Source: Pseudanabaena yagii GIHE-NHR1
GTDB lineage: Bacteria; Cyanobacteriota; Cyanobacteriia; Pseudanabaenales; Pseudanabaenaceae
Length of the DNA stretch: 64,000 bases
Assembly (NCBI RefSeq): GCF_012863495.1
Contig: NZ_JAAVJL010000001.1
Span: forward strand, 310,001 to 374,000
Direction of reading: 5' to 3'
Shown one piece after another: positions 41,814-51,198 of the stretch. Numbering within the stretch: position 1 is the first letter of the stretch; each line of letters opens with the position of its first letter. The position numbers were made by a program, and so were the translations under genes. The notes below the pieces were generated by a model. The model was given only the letters and a program-made list of their open reading frames with translations. It made no database searches and was not told the DNA's origin.

Positions 41814-43718
41814 ATGTCAGATCCCGTAAGCAAACCCCTCACTACCTATGAGCGCTACCTTATTTTCGTTGAGCGGATAATTCTCAACATAAATAATGGC
41901 AAATTGCTATCTAAAGAACATGTCTATCGCATTCTCAGTGACAGCTTAGAATCTGGCACAGGGGAAATTTTTGAGCGATCGCTTGCCGAACATAGCAATC
42001 TGTTGCAAGCAAATTTTGATGCTCAGACTGATACGGTCAAGCAAGCTAAGGCAACCCAAAGCCTGCGTGCCATGAAAATTCTCAAAGATGCTTGGGAGCA
42101 GTGGCAAACCAACTATCAAGTTCAGGATACCTGCACTAGGGGTTTACAGAGGATATTGGACGCTGAGGCGCAAGATCGCTTATTGGCTTTAATCCAAGTT
42201 CTTGACCCCAATCACACACCTGTCTTTGAACGTCAGCATCTTCAAATCCTTACGGAATTGTTGCAAAAAACTGCGGAGACATTAGCCGATGATTCGGAAG
42301 CTTTTCAATTGCGACAATTTGCGATCGGAATAACTCGCGGCTTAGCATCCTTTGACCTATTGGAAGGATTTCTCGTCAGTTGGCTCTATGAGTCACAGCG
42401 ACAGGTGGGCTTTGAAAGGACAAAGGTAGCTGGTCCTTGGCAGATCTGGTCGCAACAGATTAATAGTCCATTACCCAAGGAGCTATTTGCAGGACAGGCT
42501 CTCAATCAGTCAGCAGCAGCGATCGCCCAATCGCAACGGAGCATCGATATTAGTGCTTGGGTGGAGTTATCAATTCTCTTGCGATATTTACAGAATGGGC
42601 TAGTGCGCTGGTTTGATCAGCAACCCTATGATGCAAAAGCAGGATTGCATATGACAGGTATTACCTTTGTTGCCTTTGCGATGATTTGGGGTGAACTCAG
42701 CAGTGGCTTCCAAAATGCTCAGAATTTATTAGAACGCGATCGCCAATATTTTGCCAAAATCTGCTTCCGTCTGAGTCTCCAAACTTTGCGAACCTTTGCT
42801 CAGCGTGAAAACTTTCCCCTCTATGGTGGTGTATTTGCGTCATTCTCAGGAGAAAGCTTCCGCGAAACGATTAACTATCTCGATCAACCTCTTAAGGAAG
42901 CAGAAAATACTCAAGAGAAAGCCCGTATCCTCACAGTATTAGGCTATTCCCAAGCTTGGATGGGGCAGCATAATCAGGCGATCGCACTGCATCAAGAGGC
43001 GCTAGCCCTTGCCCGTGAAGTTGGTGATCAACGCTGCGAAATTGCTAATCTCAATCATCTGAGTCGGATTAGCCTCATTCAAAAGGATTTCAGTAATAGT
43101 GAATCTCAAGCTCAGCGAGCGGTGATTTTAGCGCGGCAAAATGGAGATCGCCAAGGAGAGGCTAATGCTCTAGCAAATTTAGGCTATAGCGAAGTGATGC
43201 TGGCGCGGCAACAGGAATATGTGACTCCCGAAGAGATGGAAACACCAATCAATCATTTAGAACGTGGGCAAAAGCTATCTGAGAAATTGAATGATTTGCA
43301 AAATCAAGCTCTTTGCTGGGTAGGTTTGGGAACTGCCTATGTGGCGATCGAGCAACCACAGCAAGCTCAAATTCATTTAGAACAAGGCTTAGCCATCACT
43401 CAACAAATCGGCGATCGCGATTTACAAGCTCTCAGTCATGCCTATCTCGGTGAAACTTTCTATCAACTTAATCAACTAGAATATGCTACTTATCACGCTT
43501 GTTTAGGAATGTATTTGCTAGAGCAACGGCATAGCAAAGCATGGCAACAGTCCGCAGCTTTGGTCGTGATTTTGCAAGGGAAATTAGGCTCTGAGGCATT
43601 CTCTAATATTCTGCAACAAATGCGATCGCAGTTTATTGCTCTCATTGGTATTGATGGATTTGATCATTTGCCAAATTTAATTGAACGTTATCGACAAGGA
43701 GATATAAAAACATCTTAA
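41814..43718 (+). CDS. TPR-repeat protein, function unknown
   Basis: 634 aa, soluble. The N-terminal ~330 residues are helical and unique to a cyanobacterial family (YERYLIFVERIILNINNGKL, FAIGITRGLASFDLLEGFLV). The C-terminal part has several tetratricopeptide repeats, for example ARILTVLGYSQAWMGQHNQA, ANALANLGYSEVMLARQQEY and LSHAYLGETFYQLNQLEYAT (~360-590). Such proteins scaffold protein-protein contacts; no partner is evident. It precedes the NACHT-LRR gene on the same strand, separated by a strong 20-bp terminator hairpin. Confidence 0.75.
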   Translation: MSDPVSKPLTTYERYLIFVERIILNINNGKLLSKEHVYRILSDSLESGTGEIFERSLAEHSNLLQANFDAQTDTVKQAKATQSLRAMKILKDAWEQWQTNYQVQDTCTRGLQRILDAEAQDRLLALIQVLDPNHTPVFERQHLQILTELLQKTAETLADDSEAFQLRQFAIGITRGLASFDLLEGFLVSWLYESQRQVGFERTKVAGPWQIWSQQINSPLPKELFAGQALNQSAAAIAQSQRSIDISAWVELSILLRYLQNGLVRWFDQQPYDAKAGLHMTGITFVAFAMIWGELSSGFQNAQNLLERDRQYFAKICFRLSLQTLRTFAQRENFPLYGGVFASFSGESFRETINYLDQPLKEAENTQEKARILTVLGYSQAWMGQHNQAIALHQEALALAREVGDQRCEIANLNHLSRISLIQKDFSNSESQAQRAVILARQNGDRQGEANALANLGYSEVMLARQQEYVTPEEMETPINHLERGQKLSEKLNDLQNQALCWVGLGTAYVAIEQPQQAQIHLEQGLAITQQIGDRDLQALSHAYLGETFYQLNQLEYATYHACLGMYLLEQRHSKAWQQSAALVVILQGKLGSEAFSNILQQMRSQFIALIGIDGFDHLPNLIERYRQGDIKTS

Positions 43719-43728
43719 AATCTTTTAC

Positions 43729-43776
43729 AAAAGCAGAAACCGTCATAGTTGAATAGCTATGACGGTTTCTGCTTTT
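43729..43776. terminator. Perfect 20-bp terminator hairpin
   Basis: AAAAGCAGAAACCGTCATAG / CTATGACGGTTTCTGCTTTT with an 8-nt loop, 11 bp after the TPR gene. Confidence 0.9.
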
Positions 43777-43909
43777 AAAATTCTATAGAAGATGCGATCG
43801 CTAAGCGTTGATACAAGGCTTCTAGTTATTTGTAAAGCAATGAGTTTTGTAAAAATCAGGTGATATTATGATGTTGTTGACTCAATCATACTTACCTAAG
43901 TATTAGCTC

Positions 43910-46900
43910 ATGTCTTTGTCTCTGGTGGCTTTGAAGATTTTTGCTCCTGCGATCGCTAAAACTCTATTAGAGTCGTTTCATATTGAAACTAAACTATTGA
44001 ATGCGGTATTGGAAGAGGTAATTGACAATACGAGTGAGGGTGTTTTGAGTTCTGTAGAGGCAAAGAAAGCTAATATCGATCAAATTGCGAAACAGCTTGC
44101 CAATGATATCAAGCCCTTATTTGAGCGAGAGGCTCAGAATTTACAGAGAGAGACTAAAAACGCCATTGTGATTTCGGTGGCAGAAACTTTGATTAAGGCG
44201 AGATTGTCGGCGGATACTTTGGCGGAGATGAATTTTGATGAGGAACGGCTTAAGGATTATTTGTTGGTGGTCTATCCAGAGGTATTAATAGGGTTTTCTG
44301 ATAATGCAAAGTCTTTGTATCGGCAGGTAGTTGATTTAGCGAGCAAAAGATTGATTGCTTCGGCTGCCCAGATGCAAGGCTTTGCTTTGAGTGCGGCGGC
44401 GGTGACTTTACAGAGACTTGATGAGGTGTTGAGGCAGTTGGCGATCGCTCGCGAATTGGCGAATCAGGCGGCGGATGCGTATGCGAAGAATTATCGGCGC
44501 AAGGTTCAGGAGAAATTGGATAAATTAGAGGTGTTTGGATTAGATAGAATCGATAGTCTATCTAGACAGCAAAGCCTGAGTATGGCTTATATCAATCTAT
44601 CGGCTAATTGTCCTCATGATGAGGATGAAGATGAAAAATCGCCTTTAATGCTGATGGGAGATGATCGCCTTGAGCATGAGTTAGGAAATCGGTCGAGAAG
44701 GGTTGATGAGGCTATTTATAATTGTCGGAGGTTGGTGATTCGTGGTAGTGCAGGGGCGGGGAAAAGTACGCTGTTACAATGGATTGCAGTACGGGCAGCA
44801 ACTCAGACTTTTCCTGAAAACTTGCATCATTGGAATTGTAAGATTCCTTTCTTTATTCGCTTACGGGACTTAGTAGATGAGAAAGTCTCTGTTTCAGGGG
44901 AGGTTGCTAAACTTGAATTTCCTACACCAGAGGAGTTTACTAAATTTATTGCTAAGAATTATGCTGATGAGATGCCTAAAAGCTGGGTGCATCAATATCT
45001 CAAACGCGGACAGGCTCTAGTTTTAATTGATGGTGTAGATGAGTTGCCCCGACTACAGAGACAAGATTTTTTTGAGGCTCTGAAGGATTTAGTCAGCGAT
45101 TTTGAGGAAGCTACTTTTATCGTTACATCCCGTCCTTCAGGATTAAAAAATATGCAGGGTGATGAATGGGAGGAATGGGAAGAGTGGGTTAGGTCGAATG
45201 GCTTCGCTACTTGGACATTGGAACCAATGAGCATCGCTAATATTGAGGAATTTGTGAAGCGGTGGCATGAGTCTTTGTCTCCTCATCGTGATGAAGATCT
45301 GACTCAACTCGCGACAAATTTAAAAACTCAGTTGCGCCAGCGTCCTGAATTGCGAAGACTGGCGGCGACTCCTTTGCTCTGTGCGATGATTTGCGCTTTA
45401 CATCGCGATCGCCAAGAAAATTTACCAAATGCAAGACTTGTACTTTATCGCGATTGTATTGATATGCTGCTCAATCGGCGTGATCGCGGTCGCAGAATCC
45501 CTTTGGATGATACCTATCCACTAGGATTAGATGAAGAGGAAAAAATTGAGTTGCTTCAGGGGCTTGCTTTGAAGTTAATGCGGCTAAATCTCTCGACTTT
45601 AGAAGCGGAGCGCGTGGATCGCCATTTTCAGGGTGAATTGAGTAAGACAAGGTTATCTAAAAATATTACAGGTAGGCAGATTCGTGATCTTTTTGTGGAT
45701 CGATCTGGTCTATTGCGGGAGCCATCGGTTAATCAAATTGATTTTGCCCATCGTACTTTTCAGGAATATTTAGCAGGGAAGGAGGCTCTAGCGGATGAAA
45801 GTTTAGAGGAACTATTGGGGCGTGCTACAGATGACCAATGGCGAGAGACGATTATTTTGACTGCGGGTTTAGCGCGTCCCAAGGAACGGGGGATGCTGTT
45901 AGATTCATTGATTAATCGCGGTAATAGCGAACCTGACAAACAGCAATATTTGCATTTATTAGCTGTTGCCTGTCTAGAAACCGCTACAACTGTTGATCCA
46001 GCAATACGCGAAAAGGTTTTAAGCTGTGCGAAAGCTATACTGCCTCCTAAAGATGATGATGAAGTCCCAATGTTTGCCGCGGTGGGTAATGAGATCATCC
46101 CGCTACTCAAATATGAATCTCATTATTCGGCTGAAGAAGCTTGTCGATGTATTAATGTTTTGGTTCAGATTGGTAATAGTGCTGCAATGTTAATGTTGGT
46201 GGACTATGCCAAAGCTCGATTTCAAGACGATTATGATAATTATTTGATAGGTCAAGAGATCAGTGAGGGATTTGATGTATTTGAGCAAAGCGCCTATATT
46301 TCTGAAGTGCTTACTCAGGTAAGTTTTTTGATGCTGAGCAATCCGCAAGTAACAGACTTATCTTTCTTGCGAGAATTGACTCAGCTAAATTTTTTGATGT
46401 TGAGCAACACACAAGTAACGGACGTATCTCCCTTGAGAGAATTGACTCAGCTAAATATTTTGATGTTGAGCAACACACAAGTAACGGACTTATCTCCCTT
46501 AAGAGATCTCACTCAGCTAAAAGACTTGTTGTTGGGCAACACGCAAGTAACGGACTTATCTTCCTTGAGTGTTATGACTCAGCTAAAAAGCTTGTATTTG
46601 AACCATATGCAAGTAACGGACTTATCTTCCTTGAGAGATCTCACTCAGCTAAATCGTTTGGATTTGAGCAACACGCAAGTAACGGACTTATCTCCCTTGA
46701 GAGATCTCACTCAGCTAAATCATTTGGATTTAAGAAATACGCAAGTAACGGACTTATCTTCCTTGAGTGTTATGACTCAGCTAAAAAGCTTGTATTTGAA
46801 CCATATGCAAGTAACGGACTTATCTTCCTTGAGAGATCTCACTCAGCTAAATCGTTTGGATTTGAGCAACACGCAAGTAACGGACTTATCTCCCTTGAGA

Positions 46901-47269
46901 GATCTCACTCAGCTAAATCATTTGGATTTAAGAAATACGCAAGTAACGGACTTATCTCCCTTGAGTGTTCTCACTCAGCTAAATCGTTTGGATTTGAGCT
47001 ACACGCAAGTAACGGACTTATCTCCCTTAAGTGTTCTCACTCAGCTAAATCGTTTGGATTTGAGCTACACGCAAGTAACGGACTTATCTCCCTTGAGTGT
47101 TCTCACTCAGCTAAAAGAATTGTATTTGAGCTACACGCAAATAACTGAGGTTCTACCTCTAAAAAATTTAACTAACCTTACAATTTACACGGGTAGTCGG
47201 GAAAAAATAGATCTTTGGAAATCTCAGGGTTTAAAAGTAGAAGACGATTATAGCGATATACCATTTTGA
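43910..47269 (+). CDS. NACHT-LRR STAND NTPase (bacterial NLR-like)
   Basis: 1119 aa. The N-terminal ~260 residues are helical with no recognised effector domain. A NACHT NTPase follows: Walker A VIRGSAGAGKSTLLQWIA (~275-292), Walker B ALVLIDGVDELPRL (~368-381), and a sensor region FIVTSRPSGL with a winged-helix/helical part to about 770 (FAHRTFQEYLAGKEAL). The C-terminal ~290 residues are leucine-rich repeats of 22 aa with consensus NTQVTDLSPLRDLTQLNRLDLS. STAND proteins of this layout are sensors that oligomerise on ligand binding; several bacterial NACHT proteins block phages. The LRRs carry a recent exact tandem duplication. A toxin-antitoxin pair follows. Confidence 0.93.
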   Translation: MSLSLVALKIFAPAIAKTLLESFHIETKLLNAVLEEVIDNTSEGVLSSVEAKKANIDQIAKQLANDIKPLFEREAQNLQRETKNAIVISVAETLIKARLSADTLAEMNFDEERLKDYLLVVYPEVLIGFSDNAKSLYRQVVDLASKRLIASAAQMQGFALSAAAVTLQRLDEVLRQLAIARELANQAADAYAKNYRRKVQEKLDKLEVFGLDRIDSLSRQQSLSMAYINLSANCPHDEDEDEKSPLMLMGDDRLEHELGNRSRRVDEAIYNCRRLVIRGSAGAGKSTLLQWIAVRAATQTFPENLHHWNCKIPFFIRLRDLVDEKVSVSGEVAKLEFPTPEEFTKFIAKNYADEMPKSWVHQYLKRGQALVLIDGVDELPRLQRQDFFEALKDLVSDFEEATFIVTSRPSGLKNMQGDEWEEWEEWVRSNGFATWTLEPMSIANIEEFVKRWHESLSPHRDEDLTQLATNLKTQLRQRPELRRLAATPLLCAMICALHRDRQENLPNARLVLYRDCIDMLLNRRDRGRRIPLDDTYPLGLDEEEKIELLQGLALKLMRLNLSTLEAERVDRHFQGELSKTRLSKNITGRQIRDLFVDRSGLLREPSVNQIDFAHRTFQEYLAGKEALADESLEELLGRATDDQWRETIILTAGLARPKERGMLLDSLINRGNSEPDKQQYLHLLAVACLETATTVDPAIREKVLSCAKAILPPKDDDEVPMFAAVGNEIIPLLKYESHYSAEEACRCINVLVQIGNSAAMLMLVDYAKARFQDDYDNYLIGQEISEGFDVFEQSAYISEVLTQVSFLMLSNPQVTDLSFLRELTQLNFLMLSNTQVTDVSPLRELTQLNILMLSNTQVTDLSPLRDLTQLKDLLLGNTQVTDLSSLSVMTQLKSLYLNHMQVTDLSSLRDLTQLNRLDLSNTQVTDLSPLRDLTQLNHLDLRNTQVTDLSSLSVMTQLKSLYLNHMQVTDLSSLRDLTQLNRLDLSNTQVTDLSPLRDLTQLNHLDLRNTQVTDLSPLSVLTQLNRLDLSYTQVTDLSPLSVLTQLNRLDLSYTQVTDLSPLSVLTQLKELYLSYTQITEVLPLKNLTNLTIYTGSREKIDLWKSQGLKVEDDYSDIPF
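46543..46938 (+). repeat. Perfect 198-bp tandem duplication in the LRR coding region
   Basis: Bases 46543-46740 and 46741-46938 appear identical and encode three 22-aa LRRs each. The next two 66-bp units (46939-47004, 47005-47070) differ by one base. The lack of silent differences points to very recent slippage or unequal recombination. Confidence 0.88.
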
Positions 47270-47523
47270 AATCTATATAGATTGGTGGACTTCCCGCGAG
47301 ATAAGCGATCACCCATTTCTGTCTTGCTCAAATTTTGATGTTTGAGTCGATTACTTTTATCTACAATGTTCTGTTAGCGATCGCGATTGATGATGACAAA
47401 AGGCGATCGGCTTGCTAATTCGTAATGATAAATTTAAGTGAGCGATTTCTTTTATTGAGTAGCGATCTCTACTCACATGACAAGCATTGACTTATCATAA
47501 AGATAACAAAAAGGCTAAAGGAT

Positions 47524-47823
47524 ATGACAGCAACCATTATTGATATTGGCACATTCATCGTTCGCTCTCCTGACATTTGTGGTGATCGTCCTCGCATCGC
47601 AGGTACGCGCATTACAGTTGGACGCATCGCGACATTGTGGAAACAAGGTTTAACCCCTGAAGAAATAGCTGAAAACTGGGGATATCTCAGTATGGCGCAG
47701 GTCTATGCTGCACTCACTTACTATCATGCAAACCGTGAAGAAATCGAGCAAGCATTACGACGCGATCGGGAAGATTATGATCGCCTATATGCCGAACATC
47801 TTGCGACAAAGGTAATTGCATAA
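47524..47823 (+). CDS. DUF433 antitoxin-like protein
   Basis: 99 aa. The DUF433 core is visible as SPDICGDRPRIAGTRITVGR and LWKQGLTPEEIAENWGYLSM, then a helix AALTYYHANREEIEQAL. DUF433 is a winged-helix-like DNA-binding family often acting as antitoxin to DUF5615 or PIN-like partners. It overlaps the next gene by one base (TAATG), the usual coupling of such pairs. Confidence 0.9.
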   Translation: MTATIIDIGTFIVRSPDICGDRPRIAGTRITVGRIATLWKQGLTPEEIAENWGYLSMAQVYAALTYYHANREEIEQALRRDREDYDRLYAEHLATKVIA

Positions 47824-48194
47824 TGGCTTCCATTCGCTTCTATCTAGATGAAGACAGCATGAATCGCTCATTACTAATAGCATTACGTCAAAGAGAAATT
47901 GATGTAACAACAGTAAGCGAAGTAAAAAGGGAAGGATTTTCTGATGAAGAACAATTACTATGGTCTACTCAAAACAATCGAGTTATTTGTACCTATAACA
48001 TTCGCGACTTTAGCAAACTCCACAAGCAGACTTTAGCTAAAAATCAAGCTCATGCAGGGATAGTACTCATGCATCAAGACTTTTCGATTGGCGAAAGACT
48101 GTATGGATTATCTGTACTTGCTGCTTCATTTACCGCAGAAGAAATGCTAAATCAAATGACATTCTTAAGTAATTATCTAAAAAATAATGTCTGA
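47823..48194 (+). CDS. DUF5615 PIN-like toxin
   Basis: 123 aa. It starts MASIRFYLDEDSMNRSLLIA with the first acidic cluster and has GFSDEEQLLWSTQNNRVICT followed by YNIRDFSKLH with the conserved C-terminal Asp. DUF5615 is a PIN-like (Mut7-C related) predicted RNase, normally the second gene of a DUF433/DUF5615 toxin-antitoxin module. Acidic active-site residues appear intact. Confidence 0.88.
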   Translation: MASIRFYLDEDSMNRSLLIALRQREIDVTTVSEVKREGFSDEEQLLWSTQNNRVICTYNIRDFSKLHKQTLAKNQAHAGIVLMHQDFSIGERLYGLSVLAASFTAEEMLNQMTFLSNYLKNNV

Positions 48195-48237
48195 TAAGCG
48201 ATAAGGGTCTGTTAGCGATCACACTTAAATTAATCAT

Positions 48238-48768
48238 TTAACTAATATTTAGAACCTCTGAGATTAAGCCAATATTCCAATTTTGAATCCCTAATAGGGA
48301 AGGATCTTCAGGATGGATTGTATTAATTAAAGTGACTCTAGGATCTAGTTTTGCCCAAGTCATAGCAGATTGAGAAAAGCCATCTTCAATCCAGACGATT
48401 TTTGGAGTATTACCAGAATGATAGAGAACAGCGATAGTCTTGCTATCCTCGATTTCATCAAGATTAAGCTGTTTGCCATAGCGTCCCATCACATATCTCG
48501 CCTTCGCGAAATCAATCGGATAGCCCACAGTCCAAGGCGCAATCCCAGCCCAGCGATTCCAAATATTGGAATGCTCTCGCCAACCTGATGACATCCAAAA
48601 CGGCTTGATATGTTCTGCGCGATCTACAGCATGGAGAAAAGGCTGCACATAGGGCGATGGGGAACCCCGCAAATCTCTACCTTGATATGTCCCAAGAAAC
48701 TGCGAGTCAGCATTAACGCTTGTATTCACTACGCCATCAATATCTAGGAAGAGAAAGACAGTTTCCAT
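48238..48768 (-). CDS. HAD-family hydrolase-like protein
   Basis: 176 aa. Motif I is FLFLDIDGVVNTS (DxDG, ~7-13), then FWMSSGWREHSNIWNRW in the position of motif II, and IVWIEDGFSQSAMTW near the third acidic motif. This layout resembles the small HAD domain found alone and in Swiss-army-knife RNA repair proteins. The substrate is unknown. It converges on the toxin-antitoxin pair. Confidence 0.8.
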   Translation of the reverse strand: METVFLFLDIDGVVNTSVNADSQFLGTYQGRDLRGSPSPYVQPFLHAVDRAEHIKPFWMSSGWREHSNIWNRWAGIAPWTVGYPIDFAKARYVMGRYGKQLNLDEIEDSKTIAVLYHSGNTPKIVWIEDGFSQSAMTWAKLDPRVTLINTIHPEDPSLLGIQNWNIGLISEVLNIS

Positions 48769-48788
48769 AGGTTCATATCCATTGTTAA

Positions 48789-49487
48789 TTAATGCGAGAT
48801 TGCTTTAGCAATAAAGAAAGCTGCTGCCGCCGCAATTCCCCCAATTAACACAGTCTGAATGGCACTGCGGATCGGCGTTGTCCCTGTAAATCTGCCCTTC
48901 ACATAGCCAAAGGCAGCCAGAGCAATATGCGTGATCACAATCGAACCAATAAAAGCAGTATGCAGATCACGATTTAAAAAGTAAGGCAATAAGGGAATTA
49001 GACCGCCAACCAAATAGGCACTAGCGATCGTCATCGCACTAGTGACAGCCCGCTTAGGATGGGGTTTTTCTAATCCCAACTCAAAGCGCATCATGAAATT
49101 GACAAAGCTTTCGGGATTATTGAGTAGAGCTTTGCTAATGACTGCACTCTCTGATTCTGAAACTCCGTAGGACTGGAAGATTTCCATAACCTCGGCAACT
49201 TCAGTCATCGGGACTTCCTTCACTTCGAGATATTCGCGCTCCAGTTCACTTTCATAATGTTCCGCTTCTGTTCTTGCCGCGAGATAGCCCCCTAACCCCA
49301 TCGCGATCGCCCCTGCGACGATTTCGGCTAAACCTGCTGTAACCACAATTGATGTGGAGGCAACTGAGCCAGATAAGCCCGCCGCTAATGCAAAGGGTAC
49401 GGTCAAGCCATCCGACATGCCAATGACAATATCACGGACAAACTCGCTAGATGAAAAGTGGTACTCATAGTGGGGTTTTGTTTTCAT
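48789..49487 (-). CDS. VIT1/CCC1-family metal transporter
   Basis: 232 aa, about five transmembrane helices. FVRDIVIGMSDGLTVPFALA and AGLAEIVAGAIAMGLGGYLA are signatures of the CCC1/VIT1 family, with the acidic cytosolic segment YESELEREYLEVKEVPMTEV that binds metal between helices 2 and 3. Family members move Fe2+ or Mn2+ out of the cytoplasm. It is transcribed just upstream of the HAD gene (20 bp), possibly one transcript. Confidence 0.92.
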   Translation of the reverse strand: MKTKPHYEYHFSSSEFVRDIVIGMSDGLTVPFALAAGLSGSVASTSIVVTAGLAEIVAGAIAMGLGGYLAARTEAEHYESELEREYLEVKEVPMTEVAEVMEIFQSYGVSESESAVISKALLNNPESFVNFMMRFELGLEKPHPKRAVTSAMTIASAYLVGGLIPLLPYFLNRDLHTAFIGSIVITHIALAAFGYVKGRFTGTTPIRSAIQTVLIGGIAAAAAFFIAKAISH

Positions 49488-49626
49488 GACGCTCGGAAAG
49501 TGTTTATAGGCGATCGCTTCTAGAACCTAGTCTGATAGCCAAGTGGTTCATGATTCTTAAAAAATAACGAATCTATCATCCTATTTTATCACTACAGAAT
49601 CTACAGGCTTTGACATAACCAGAACA

Positions 49627-49663
49627 AAAAGTGGGGCGCACGCGCAGCGTGCGCCCCACTTTT
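49627..49663. repeat. Perfect 17-bp hairpin, apex ACGC-GCA-GCGT
   Basis: AAAAGTGGGGCGCACGC pairs perfectly around GCA in the gap between frr and the VIT1 gene. Confidence 0.85.
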
Positions 49664-49715
49664 GTTTTTTGTCTAGATGAATTTTTAAAGATCTTGCGAA
49701 GCGCGCTTTTTGGAT

Positions 49716-49768
49716 ACAATCTAAAAATTAAAGGCGACGCATTGCGTCGCCTTTAATTTTTAGATTGT
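49716..49768. terminator. Perfect 25-bp hairpin over the frr stop, apex ACGC-ATT-GCGT
   Basis: ACAATCTAAAAATTAAAGGC plus GACGC, loop ATT, perfect 25-bp stem. The right arm contains the frr stop codon and last two codons. Confidence 0.88.
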
Positions 49769-50308
49769 GGTAATTTCTTTTTCTTTTTCGGCAGTTACTT
49801 TATCGATATTCTTAACGAACTTTTCTGTTAACTTATCCACTTGCTCTTGTTGGCTTTTGGAATCATCTTCAGAAATTTCTTTTGCCTTTTCTAGCTTGCG
49901 AATTGAGTCGATCGCATCACGTCGCACATTCCGAATCGCAACTTTGCCTTCCTCGGCGAGCTTGGCAACCATCTTTACCAACTCCTTACGGCGATCGGTA
50001 GTTAAAGGCGGAATATTTAAGCGAATGCTTGTGCCGTCATTGTTTGGGGTTAGCCCAATATCAGACTCAGAAATTGCCTTTTCGATCGCCCGCATCGTCG
50101 AACGATCAAAGGGCTGAATTTGTAGGGTGCTGGCATCAGGCGAAGAGATACTTGCCAACGCCTTGAGATGTGTTTCTGCACCGTAATATTCCACCGTAAT
50201 CCGATCCAACAGCGAAGCATTTGCACGCCCCGTTCGCACAGTATTGAAATTGTGCTGGGTCGCTTCTACAGCTTTCTGCATTCGCGCCTCAACATCAGTT
50301 AATTTCAC
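49760..50308 (-). CDS. frr: Ribosome recycling factor
   Basis: 182 aa from GTG 50308. RRF splits post-termination ribosomes with EF-G. Visible features: [70 protein letters not shown]-type sequence, [18 protein letters not shown] and the C-terminal coiled helix. A GGAGG site lies 5 bp before this GTG inside the end of pyrH, so I prefer it to the ATG further upstream; the length also fits the family. It overlaps pyrH by 14 bp, giving translational coupling in the usual pyrH-frr order. Confidence 0.95.
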   Translation of the reverse strand: MKLTDVEARMQKAVEATQHNFNTVRTGRANASLLDRITVEYYGAETHLKALASISSPDASTLQIQPFDRSTMRAIEKAISESDIGLTPNNDGTSIRLNIPPLTTDRRKELVKMVAKLAEEGKVAIRNVRRDAIDSIRKLEKAKEISEDDSKSQQEQVDKLTEKFVKNIDKVTAEKEKEITTI

Positions 50309-51053
50309 AGGAACCTCCAACATAAGTACCAATCGATTCTCCCATGACGACGCGACGAATGTTACCTGTTACACCCAGATCAAACACAATAATTGGGATG
50401 CCATTTTCTTTACAGAGGGCAAAGGCTGTGGCATCCATGACACGTAGATCATTGATGAGAGCATGATCAAAACTGACCGACTGAAAACGTTTTGCCTTAG
50501 GATTTTTCTTGGGATCGCTGTCATAAATCCCATCAACCTTAGTTGCTTTTAGGATGACATCGGCATTAATTTCAGCTCCCCGTAAAGCGGCAGTTGTGTC
50601 AGTGGTGAAATAGGGATTACCTGAGCCTGCGCCAAAAATAACCACCCGATTGTTTTCAAGGTGGCGAATAGCGCGGCGGCGAATATAGGGTTCGGCGATC
50701 TCTTGCATGGCGATCGCGGACATTACTCTGGTGGGAATCGGCTCATCTAAATGTTCAAAGGCATCCTGTAAGGTTAGGGCGTTCATCACGGTGGCGATCA
50801 TGCCAATATAGTCAGCCGTGGCTCGATCCATACCCTTATCCGCCCCGTTAATACCCCTAAAGATATTACCACCACCGACAACGATCGCTACCTCGATGCC
50901 ATCGCGGACAATTTCCGCAACCTGTAAAGCAATGTCTTGGACAACCTCAGGATCAATCCCAAAACTGCGATCGCCCATCAGCGCTTCGCCACTGAGTTTT
51001 AATAAAATACGTTTGTATTTTGGCACTTCTTGCTGGGTATTTACTGCGTTCAT
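50295..51053 (-). CDS. pyrH: UMP kinase
   Basis: 252 aa. Amino-acid-kinase fold: [80 protein letters not shown] and the C-terminal [14 protein letters not shown] and [20 protein letters not shown]. It phosphorylates UMP to UDP. The gene is followed by frr, overlapping by 14 bp. Confidence 0.96.
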   Translation of the reverse strand: MNAVNTQQEVPKYKRILLKLSGEALMGDRSFGIDPEVVQDIALQVAEIVRDGIEVAIVVGGGNIFRGINGADKGMDRATADYIGMIATVMNALTLQDAFEHLDEPIPTRVMSAIAMQEIAEPYIRRRAIRHLENNRVVIFGAGSGNPYFTTDTTAALRGAEINADVILKATKVDGIYDSDPKKNPKAKRFQSVSFDHALINDLRVMDATAFALCKENGIPIIVFDLGVTGNIRRVVMGESIGTYVGGSCEIN

Positions 51054-51198
51054 GTTTCATTCCTAATCGTTAATTTGCTGAGCATTCTTATGAGCGATCG
51101 CTTTTGATAGTTTGCTCTCTACTAGATTCAGACGTATCTACATACGTTTGCGGTTTCTACGGCAAATGGCGTAACTTAAATAACTTTATGTAATTTGC

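Noticed and set aside
46339-47150. Regular 66-bp repeats resembling a CRISPR array
   Set aside because: The repeats are in frame, encode 22-aa LRRs and have no unique spacers.
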